Shown piece by piece: positions 8,971 through 14,440 of a stretch of DNA of 19,220 nt. The number at the start of each line of letters is the position of its first letter. Position 1 is the stretch's first letter. This DNA comes from DASRZM01 sp035686365. Lineage in GTDB: Bacteria; Pseudomonadota; Gammaproteobacteria; Xanthomonadales; Xanthomonadaceae. The stretch covers positions 1 through 19,220 of the forward strand of contig DASRZM010000073.1 in NCBI GenBank assembly GCA_035686365.1. The letters run 5' to 3'. Both the position numbers and the translations under genes were made by a program. The notes beneath the pieces were generated by a model. The model did not search any database and was not told the origin of the DNA. It saw only the letters and a list, made by a program, of their open reading frames with translations.

Positions 8971-9668
8971 GCCGCGGACCCGCCCTGCTGGTCGCGGCCG
9001 TCCTGGGCACGGCCACGGCGGCCGAACGGCCGGATCCGGCGCAGGTTCAGGCGCGCGCCTTCGATCCGGATTTCGGCATCGCCGCAACGGCGCTGGTACT
9101 CGCGCGAACGGTCGAGATGTACCAGTGGCAGGAAGTCGAGCGCGGTGCGCTTCCCGAGTACGTCCAGGAGTGGGTGGAAACGCCGATCGACTCTTCCGGC
9201 TTCGTGCTGCCGCAGGGCCACGCCAATCCGCCGATGCCGTTCGGCTCGGCACGGTTCCCGGCACCGGAGGTGACCTACCGCGGCGAGCCGGTCGACCTGA
9301 CCGCCTGGGAAGCGACTTCGGACCGCCTGCCGCTGGATGTGGATGTGGCTGTGCTGCCGCCCAATCTTGCGGCCAGCCTGCAGCCGGGCGACGGCGGACT
9401 GACCAGTTCGCAGGATCCCGCTGTGCCCCGGGTCGGGGACATCCGCCTGCGCTGGTCGATCGTTCCGGTTTCCGCGTTGCCACCGCTCGAGCGCAAGGGG
9501 CCGGGCTGGGTGCCGCACGGGACGCAGGCCACGGTCGATGCGATCCCGGGTCTGCCCGGTACCGACCGCGTGCGGCCCGGACTGTGGGCCGCGCTGGTCG
9601 TGCTGCTGCTCGTCATCGGCGTGTTGCTCTGGCACGGGCGAGGATCAGCGCGGACCCGACGGCGGTGA
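8967..9668 (+). CDS. short TMEM43-family membrane protein
   Basis: A 233-residue protein carrying the core of the TMEM43 family (function in bacteria unknown). Family marks: DPDFGIAATALVLARTVEMYQW (33-54), with RTVEMYQW the hallmark; then PIDSSGFVLPQGHANPPMPF (73-92), the strand-rich VTYRGEPVDL and a GDIRLRW segment (158-163). The N-terminus is a short signal-like hydrophobic stretch (about 4-18). A single membrane helix (about 205-223) ends in a basic tail. Typical members have an N-terminal membrane helix and several C-terminal helices, so this one is reduced at both ends. The start ATG overlaps the hydrolase stop (ATGA). The stop TGA overlaps a GTG that opens the broken PhoX gene. Confidence 0.85.
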
Positions 9669-10082
9669 ACAGCCGCGATGCGGGGCTGGCTGCTTCGCGG
9701 CGGCGCTTCCTGCGGGCGGCTGCCGCCGGGCGAGCCCATGGCGGTGGACTGGGTCGATATCGAAGCGCCCGATCAGGGTGTGCTCGCCGGCACCGCACGC
9801 GGTGTGCAACTGCAGGGATTCGCGGCCGGCGCCGCGTGCTTCACGCGACTGGAGGGCATCTTCGCCGGTCGCGACGAGATCTTCTTCACTTCCACCGACG
9901 GCAGTCCGGCCGCCTGCGGGCAGGTCTTCGTCTACCGGCCGGACCGCTTCACCGGCGACTTCCGCGGCAGCGAGTGGGCCGGCGCATGCTTCTCTCCGGA
10001 CGGCCGCTGGCTGTTCGCCAACATCTATTCGCCCGGGTTCAGCGTCGCGATCACCGGGCCATGGCGCGAGGACCTGATATGA
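9665..10082 (+). pseudogene. internally deleted PhoX/DUF839-family phosphatase
   Basis: Two ends of one gene without its middle. From GTG 9665, overlapping the TMEM43 stop as GTGA, the reading frame gives VNSRDAGLAASRRRFLRAAAAG: a Tat-type signal start with SRRRFL and an Ala-rich core. From about 9738 in another frame comes a clear C-terminal PhoX/DUF839 block of about 115 codons: DWVDIEAPD, FTRLEGIFAGRDEIFFTSTDG, GQVFVYRP, then WAGACFSPDGRWLFANIY and the closing VAITGPW. Full-length members have roughly 450-700 residues, so most of the protein is gone. The two halves are out of register by one base (net loss of 3n+2). An ATG at 9678 or 9738 could still express the fragment, but it would lack export and the metal site. 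Confidence 0.8.
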
Positions 10083-10486
10083 GCACTGGCACGATCGTCC
10101 CGCACATCACCGCGGTCTATGCGGCGTTGTCGGCAATCCTGGTCATGATCCTGGCCCTGCGCGTGGTCGCGATGCGGCGGGCCGCGCGGGTGGGACTGGG
10201 TGATGGCGGCAACGCCGCCCTGGCGCAGCGCATCCGCGTCCACGGCAACGCCATCGAGAACCTGCCGCTGGCATTGCTGCTGCTGCTGTTGCTCGAGCTC
10301 ACCGGCGCGCCGGTGCTGCTGCTGCACGGTTTCGGCGCCTTGCTGCTGGGTGCGCGTGTGCTGCATGCCTGGGGTCTTTCCACGCGGCCGGGCGGTTCCT
10401 TCGGCCGCTTCAGCGGCACCTTGGTCACCTGGCTGCTGGTGCTGGCGATGGCGGGGTGGCTGATTGTGGGGCGGCTGCTGGGTTGA
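10079..10486 (+). CDS. MAPEG-family membrane protein
   Basis: A 135-residue integral membrane protein with four helices at about 8-30, 62-75, 78-97 and 113-132. The MAPEG signature is plain: RIRVHGNAIENLPLALLLLLLLE (51-73), with the RVHGN and ENLPL residues conserved in microsomal glutathione transferases and related proteins. Bacterial members often have no known substrate; glutathione-dependent conjugation or peroxidase activity is the usual guess. The start ATG overlaps the stop of the PhoX remnant (ATGA), so coupling from that broken gene may still matter for expression. It is the last gene of the ferredoxin-GGT chain. Confidence 0.93.
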   Translation: MSTGTIVPHITAVYAALSAILVMILALRVVAMRRAARVGLGDGGNAALAQRIRVHGNAIENLPLALLLLLLLELTGAPVLLLHGFGALLLGARVLHAWGLSTRPGGSFGRFSGTLVTWLLVLAMAGWLIVGRLLG

Positions 10487-10491
10487 GCTCC

Positions 10492-10531
10492 GGGACTCGG
10501 GACTCGGGACTCGGGACTCGGGACTCGGGAC
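10492..10531. repeat. 7-bp tandem repeat, unit GGGACTC, 5.7 copies
   Basis: Five perfect copies of GGGACTC (10492-10526) are followed by a partial GGGAC. The array begins 5 bases after the MAPEG stop codon, in non-coding DNA. Seven is not a multiple of three, but no reading frame depends on it here. Similar short GGGA-type arrays beside REP-like palindromes are scattered in Xanthomonadales genomes (from memory, not checked). Confidence 0.95.
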
Positions 10532-10541
10532 CGGCGTGCAG

Positions 10542-10576
10542 CCCCTCTCCCCCGGGAGAGGGGTTGGGGTGAGGGT
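10542..10576. repeat. REP-like palindrome with G-rich tail
   Basis: CCCCTCTCCC (10542-10551) and GGGAGAGGGG (10554-10563) form a perfect 10-bp inverted repeat around a 2-base centre. It is followed by the asymmetric tail TTGGGGTGAGGGT (10564-10576). A palindrome plus a fixed tail next to it is the layout of dispersed REP elements, and this sequence type is widespread in Xanthomonadales and other beta/gammaproteobacteria. Lying between two converging genes, its hairpin may also stop transcription or protect mRNA 3' ends. Confidence 0.7.
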
Positions 10577-10608
10577 CCGGCGAAGCCCACGCCATCGAGC
10601 GCTTGCCC

Positions 10609-10630
10609 GGCCCCGTCCGTGATCGGGGCC
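10609..10630 (-). terminator. GC-rich hairpin downstream of the Nudix gene
   Basis: GGCCCCG (10609-10615) and CGGGGCC (10624-10630) form a 7-bp stem with an 8-base loop, about 80 bases past the Nudix stop on its strand. There is no U-tract, so intrinsic termination is uncertain; it could equally serve the plus-strand operon. Confidence 0.3.
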
Positions 10631-10710
10631 CGCCGCGCCGGGTTTCAGCCACTGCCCGTCGACACCGTGACCCCGTGGCGACCTTTTCCCGAGGTCAGGG
10701 CACGGCGGCA

Positions 10711-11247
10711 TCAACCGGCCGCGGTTCCGTCGGCGTTGCGGTGGATGAAGTACAGGCCCGCGTACAGCTTGGCGTCGATCGCGTAGCCCGCGGCCGCCCG
10801 GGCCGAGAGCCATGCGGCGGCTTCCTCGCATGGAACCTCGTGGACGGTGATCTGCTCGCTGTCGTCTCCTCCGCCGGCACCGACCCGCTGAAGCCCGCGC
10901 GCGCGCACGAACGCGACCACCTCGTTGCTCATCCCGGCCGAGGTCGGCCCCTGGCACAGGAAGTCCACGTGCCGGGCACGCCAGCCGGTTTCCTCTTCCA
11001 GCTCGCGGATCGCAGCCCGTTCGATGGTGTCCTCGCCCTCCTGGTCGCCGACCAGCCCGGCCGGCATCTCGATGGTCGGCTGCCCGAGCGGGATGCGGAA
11101 CTGCTCGACGAAGACCACCTTGTCCTGCGGCGTGACGGCCACGATGATCACCGCGCCGCTGGCGTTGACGCGCTCGGCATATTCCCAGTGCCCGCGGCGG
11201 ACCAGCCGCAGGTAGCGTCCATTGCAAAGCGATTCGGCCTGGTCCAT
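10711..11247 (-). CDS. Nudix hydrolase, probable ADP-ribose pyrophosphatase type
   Basis: A 178-residue cytosolic hydrolase. The Nudix box is at about 67-89: GDQEGED...RELEEETGW. REL-EEETGW matches the REUXEEXGU core exactly, but the residue seven before the Arg is Asp where the consensus has Glu. Upstream, VVFVEQFRIPLGQPTIEMPAG is the strand pattern typical of ADP-ribose/sugar-nucleotide pyrophosphatases (NudF/YffH-like). The start ATG is chosen for its strong ribosome-binding site GGAGGGG (11261-11255), 7 bases away. A GCTAGCAT promoter element lies just upstream. The gene stands alone and converges on the MAPEG operon. Other dinucleoside substrates are possible. Confidence 0.93.
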   Translation of the reverse strand: MDQAESLCNGRYLRLVRRGHWEYAERVNASGAVIIVAVTPQDKVVFVEQFRIPLGQPTIEMPAGLVGDQEGEDTIERAAIRELEEETGWRARHVDFLCQGPTSAGMSNEVVAFVRARGLQRVGAGGGDDSEQITVHEVPCEEAAAWLSARAAAGYAIDAKLYAGLYFIHRNADGTAAG

Positions 11248-11272
11248 CTTCGCGCCCCTCCGGTGTGCTTGG

Positions 11273-11280
11273 ATGCTAGC
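11273..11280 (-). promoter_or_regulatory. -10 element (GCTAGCAT) of the Nudix gene
   Basis: On the minus strand GCTAGCAT (11280-11273) contains the hexamer TAGCAT. Transcription would begin near 11266, leaving about 19 leader bases that include the GGAGGGG ribosome-binding site. No convincing -35 is seen (TTCCCG at 18 bases is weak). The same octamer precedes the DUF1631 and pntAA genes. Confidence 0.45.
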
Positions 11281-11363
11281 CGGCGCGGCCGCCCGGCGGG
11301 AACCTTCCGCCACCGGGCCGGTCGCAGCACACTCACCGGGACCCCGAGCACGTGCCCACGAAC

Positions 11364-12734
11364 ATGAATCACAAGTGGCTGCCTTGCCTGCTCCTGCTCG
11401 CCGCGACCGCCGTTTCGCAGGCGCAGGCGCCGGCCGACCGCGCCTCGGCACTGGCCGCCGAGGCCGGCGCGATCAACGACACCGCTGCGCTGGAACGCGC
11501 CGCCCGTACGGCGGTGCGCATCGGCGACAGCGAGGCGGCGATCGCCGCCTGGAAGCGGCTGACGGAAATGCGCCCGCACCTGGGCCGCTACAAGCTCGAG
11601 CTGGCGGCCGCGTACGCGGCCCAGGACGACAAGAGCGCTAGCTACAACGCGCTGCTCGAGCTGCAGGCCCAGGGCTATGCCTTCGACATCGGCCAGGACC
11701 CACGCTTTGCGAAGGTCGCCACCACCGAGGCCTGGAAGTTCATCGTCCAGGGCCTGGACGCCAACCGGGCGCCGTTCGGAGAAGGCGAGGTGGCCTGGAC
11801 GCTGCCCGCGCAGGATCTGCTGATCGATGCCCTGGCCTGGGACCCGACCGGCAAGCAGCTGCTGGTGGGCAGCGCGCGCAGTGGCGCGGTGTATGCCGTC
11901 GGCCGCGGCGGCCAGCTCCGGCCACTGGTGCAGGCCGACGCGGACAACGGGATGTGGGCGGTGTTCGACCTGGCCGTGGACGCGGGCCGGGGCGTGCTCT
12001 GGGTGGCCAGCACCGCGGTGCCGCACTTCCGCGGCTACGACCCGGAACAGGATCTGGGCCGCGCCGGCGTATTCCGGTTCGACCTTCGCAGCGGCCGCTT
12101 CGTCGAACGCTTCCTGTCGCCCTCGATTCCGGGCCAGAGCTTCTTCATCTCCAGCCTGGCACTGGCCCCGGACGGCACCGTGTATGCCGCCGACGGCGTC
12201 AACAACGCCGTGTACAGCGTCGGCAAGGAGGGCTTCCGCCGGCTGTTCCACGCGCCAAGCATGACCAGCATCCGCGGCATGGCCGTATCGGGCGACGGCG
12301 GCACGCTGTATTTCGCCGACCACGAGCTCGGCATCCTGGGATTCGACCTGGCTTCGGGCAAGCCGTTCGACGTGCGGGTACCCAGGAACCTCGCGCTGGG
12401 CGGGATCGACGGCATGGAGTGGTGGCAGGGACACCTGATCGTGGTGCAGAACCGGATGCAGCCCAGCCGGGTGATGCGGCTGCAGCTGTCATCGGACGGC
12501 CGCTCGATTGCCGGCGTGGTGCCACTGGAGGCCAACAAGCCGGCCCTGACCTTCCCGACGGCCAGCACGCTGGCCGGAGACAGCCTGTACCTGATCGCCA
12601 ACAGTCCCAAGCGCCATTACGACCGCTTCGGTGCGCTCAAGACCGGCGATGCGCCCGAGGCCACGCGCATCTACCGCCTGCAGGCGGACTTCGAGGGTGC
12701 ACAGCCCAAGTCGGTGACCACGCCGATCCGGTGA
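11364..12734 (+). CDS. exported TPR plus SMP-30/NHL-like beta-propeller protein
   Basis: A 456-residue protein of unknown substrate. The N-terminal signal peptide (WLPCLLLLAATAVSQAQA) indicates export. Next comes a helical TPR-like part (about 35-125): AAIAAWKRLTEMRPH, LELAAAYAAQDDKSASYNALLELQAQGY, then DPRFAKV. From about 140 to the end, strand repeats form a propeller of roughly six blades: ALAWDPTGKQLLVGSA, VFDLAVDAGRGVLWVAS, SLALAPDGTVYAADG, GMAVSGDGGTLYFAD, GIDGMEWWQGHLIVVQN and TASTLAGDSLYLIANS. The propeller resembles SMP-30/gluconolactonase/NHL folds, but catalytic metal ligands cannot be assigned with confidence. A GTG at 11352 is an alternative start. The gene stands alone, divergent from the Nudix gene. 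Confidence 0.87.
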   Translation: MNHKWLPCLLLLAATAVSQAQAPADRASALAAEAGAINDTAALERAARTAVRIGDSEAAIAAWKRLTEMRPHLGRYKLELAAAYAAQDDKSASYNALLELQAQGYAFDIGQDPRFAKVATTEAWKFIVQGLDANRAPFGEGEVAWTLPAQDLLIDALAWDPTGKQLLVGSARSGAVYAVGRGGQLRPLVQADADNGMWAVFDLAVDAGRGVLWVASTAVPHFRGYDPEQDLGRAGVFRFDLRSGRFVERFLSPSIPGQSFFISSLALAPDGTVYAADGVNNAVYSVGKEGFRRLFHAPSMTSIRGMAVSGDGGTLYFADHELGILGFDLASGKPFDVRVPRNLALGGIDGMEWWQGHLIVVQNRMQPSRVMRLQLSSDGRSIAGVVPLEANKPALTFPTASTLAGDSLYLIANSPKRHYDRFGALKTGDAPEATRIYRLQADFEGAQPKSVTTPIR

Positions 12735-12754
12735 CGGTCGCGACCGGTCCCGGC

Positions 12755-13657
12755 TCAGCCCAGCGCCTCGAACAGGCGCCGGCGGGTCATCGGCCCGATC
12801 CGGAGCCGGTCGAGCAGCCCCTGCAGCGCCGCGCGATCGGGCTCGCTCACGCTGGCGTCGCCCACCTCCTCGGGCAACGGCACGTCGCACACGATGGTGG
12901 CCAGCTGGCGCGAGAGCCGCGCCTGTGCTGCATGCGTGCGCAGGCGTTGCGCGTGCGACCTGGCACCACGCAGGCGCAGGAACGGGACTTCCTCCACGCG
13001 CGCAAGCAACGCCTCCAGGTCGCCGAAATGGGACAGCAGCGCCGCGGCGCTCTTGGGCCCGATGCCCGGCACGCCGGGGATGTTGTCGACCGCATCGCCG
13101 GTCAGGCCCAGCAGGTCGGGCAGGCGCTCGGCCGGCACGCCGAAGCGCGCCAGCACACCGTCTCGGTCCCAGCGCACGCCGCGCGCGTAATCCCATTGCT
13201 GGTCGCCCTCGGCGAGCAGCTGTGAGAGGTCCTTGTCCGGGGAGACGATCACGCAGCGCACTCCGGCCGCGCGGCGTCGCGCCGCCAGCGTCCCGATCAG
13301 GTCGTCGGCCTCGTGGCGCGCATCGATCATGGTGGTCAGACCCATCGCCCGCACCAGTTCCATGCAGTGCGCGAACTGCCGCTTCAGGGGCGCCGGCGCC
13401 GGGTCCCGGTTGGCCTTGTACTCCGGGTACAGCTCGTTGCGGAACGAGGATTCCAGCGAGGCGTCGAAGGCCACCGCCAGGTGGCGCGGGCGCGTGTTTT
13501 CCAGTAGCTCGACCATGAATCGCGCGAAGCCGTACACGGCATTGGCCGGTTCTCCGTCGCTGTCGCGGAATGCGGCCTCCGGCAGCGAGTGCCAGGCCCG
13601 GAACACGTAGATGCTGGCGTCGACCAGGTACAGCGTGGACGCCGGCGCGGGATTCAT
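12755..13657 (-). CDS. stand-alone 5'-3' exonuclease / flap endonuclease (Pol I N-domain type)
   Basis: A 300-residue FEN-like nuclease, equal to the 5' nuclease domain of DNA polymerase I without the polymerase. Metal and substrate motifs: Asp13 in LYLVDASIYVFRAW, Asp65 in AVAFDASLESSFRNELYPEYKANR (62-84), EADDLIGTLA (116-125), SPDKDLSQLL (Asp141 and Asp143), GDAVDNIPGVPGIGPKSA (187-204, the H3TH DNA-binding motif). All expected acidic residues are present. The start ATG (13657) is taken because it overlaps the nitroreductase stop as ATGA; an in-frame ATG at 13666 would add MDA. It probably acts in flap removal or repair alongside Pol I, comparable to E. coli Xni/ExoIX. Confidence 0.93.
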   Translation of the reverse strand: MNPAPASTLYLVDASIYVFRAWHSLPEAAFRDSDGEPANAVYGFARFMVELLENTRPRHLAVAFDASLESSFRNELYPEYKANRDPAPAPLKRQFAHCMELVRAMGLTTMIDARHEADDLIGTLAARRRAAGVRCVIVSPDKDLSQLLAEGDQQWDYARGVRWDRDGVLARFGVPAERLPDLLGLTGDAVDNIPGVPGIGPKSAAALLSHFGDLEALLARVEEVPFLRLRGARSHAQRLRTHAAQARLSRQLATIVCDVPLPEEVGDASVSEPDRAALQGLLDRLRIGPMTRRRLFEALG

Positions 13658-14214
13658 CGCGTCCATTCGGTGACCCGCGAGCGGGCATCGGGCCGTTCTC
13701 TTTCGGGCATCTGCATCTTCGCCGTGCCGACGTGGACGAAGCCGAGGACGCGCTCGTGCTCCTCCAGCCCCAGCCAGCCGGCGACCTGCGCGTCGTAGGC
13801 TGGCCAACCGGTCAGCCACTGCGCGCCGAATCCCAGCTCCTGTGCGGCCAGCAACAGCGAAAAGCACACGCAGCCGCCCGAGAGCAGCTGTTCCTGCTCA
13901 GGGATCCGATGACCCGGGGCAATCCGGCTGACTACGGCCACCACCAGCGGTGCATGGCAGAACCGGTTGCGGTCCTTCTCCAGTTCCGTTTCGCCGGCGT
14001 CGGGATCGCGCTGCCGGCGCCGCAGCGCCAGGCGCTGCCCCAACGCCTGGCGGGCCGCACCGCGGATCAGCACGAAGCGCCACGGGGTGAGCTTGCCGTG
14101 ATCGGGCACCCGTACTGCCGCCTGCAACATCGCCTGGAGCTGCTGCGGGTCGGGGCCGGGCTCGCCCAGCTGGCGGACCGGCGTGGATCGGCGGGCATGG
14201 AGCGGCGAGGGCAT
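13654..14214 (-). CDS. YdjA-like nitroreductase family protein
   Basis: A 186-residue FMN-dependent oxidoreductase, a short form of the nitroreductase fold close to E. coli YdjA. Flavin-binding marks: N-terminal RRSTPVRQL (9-17), AAVRVPDHGKLTPWRFVLI (32-50, with the phosphate-contacting Arg/His/Lys), the core helix LLAAQELGFGAQWLTGW and C-terminal GFVHVGT. It likely works as a homodimer using NAD(P)H on an unknown acceptor. The start ATG (14214-14212) lies about 20 bases after a predicted transcription start, and the stop overlaps the exonuclease start. The pairing with a DNA nuclease has no obvious biochemical logic. Confidence 0.93.
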   Translation of the reverse strand: MPSPLHARRSTPVRQLGEPGPDPQQLQAMLQAAVRVPDHGKLTPWRFVLIRGAARQALGQRLALRRRQRDPDAGETELEKDRNRFCHAPLVVAVVSRIAPGHRIPEQEQLLSGGCVCFSLLLAAQELGFGAQWLTGWPAYDAQVAGWLGLEEHERVLGFVHVGTAKMQMPERERPDARSRVTEWTR

Positions 14215-14240
14215 CGCAGTCTCTGGGGCAGTCGCGGCGG

Positions 14241-14249
14241 AGTCTAGCA
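14241..14249 (-). promoter_or_regulatory. extended -10 element of the nitroreductase/exonuclease operon
   Basis: Minus strand TGCTAGACT (14249-14241) is an extended -10 with hexamer TAGACT. Transcription would start near 14234, about 20 bases before the ATG. No -35 hexamer is recognisable; that position is occupied by the inverted repeat at 14247-14270. Confidence 0.42.
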
Positions 14250-14270
14250 GGGGCCCCGGGCGGCCCCTGC
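14247..14270. promoter_or_regulatory. 24-bp inverted repeat overlapping the nitroreductase promoter (operator candidate)
   Basis: GCAGGGGCC (14247-14255) and GGCCCCTGC (14262-14270) are perfect 9-bp arms around 6 bases. The repeat abuts the -10 element at 14241-14246 and covers the spacer/-35 zone, where a dimeric repressor or activator could bind. No U-tract follows in either direction, which argues against a terminator. Confidence 0.4.
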
Positions 14271-14343
14271 CTGTCGCCAGGATCGCCTCGGGCGCGCCTG
14301 GACCGACCGTTCGTCGCCAAATTACGCGCGCTCATCCTCACGT

Positions 14344-14379
14344 TGACGCTGTGCGTCACAAAACCGCGAGTCGCGTCAC
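14344..14379. promoter_or_regulatory. three TGACGC/GCGTCA half-sites upstream of the DUF1631 gene
   Basis: TGACGC-TGT-GCGTCA (14344-14358) is a perfect inverted repeat. A further GCGTCAC (14373-14379) repeats GCGTCAC (14353-14359) exactly 20 bases, or two helical turns, downstream. The last copy ends 1 base before the predicted -35, a place suited to an activator contacting RNA polymerase. The cognate regulator is unknown. Confidence 0.4.
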
Positions 14380-14380
14380 G

Positions 14381-14408
14381 TTCCGACCCGGCTCGTCGCG
14401 GCTAGCAT
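14381..14408 (+). promoter_or_regulatory. promoter of the DUF1631 gene
   Basis: TTCCGA (14381-14386), a 16-base spacer and TAGCAT (14403-14408) within GCTAGCAT. Transcription would begin near 14415, about 26 bases before the ATG at 14441. The -35 is weak, consistent with dependence on an activator at the half-sites just upstream. Confidence 0.45.
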
Positions 14409-14440
14409 CCGTCCAGTATCACCAAGGGTGAAGAAAGACA

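Noticed and set aside
9125..10486. A continuous plus-strand frame spanning the TMEM43, PhoX-remnant and MAPEG region
   Set aside because: It is a chance read-through: shadow of the TMEM43 gene, then the PhoX Tat start, then shadow of the PhoX tail, then the real MAPEG gene. It is not a single protein.
10492..10531. Possible CRISPR-type array
   Set aside because: The units are 7 bp and directly abutting with no spacers; it is a simple tandem repeat.
14247..14270. Intrinsic terminator
   Set aside because: It lies between two divergent genes with no U-tract on either strand; an operator is more plausible.
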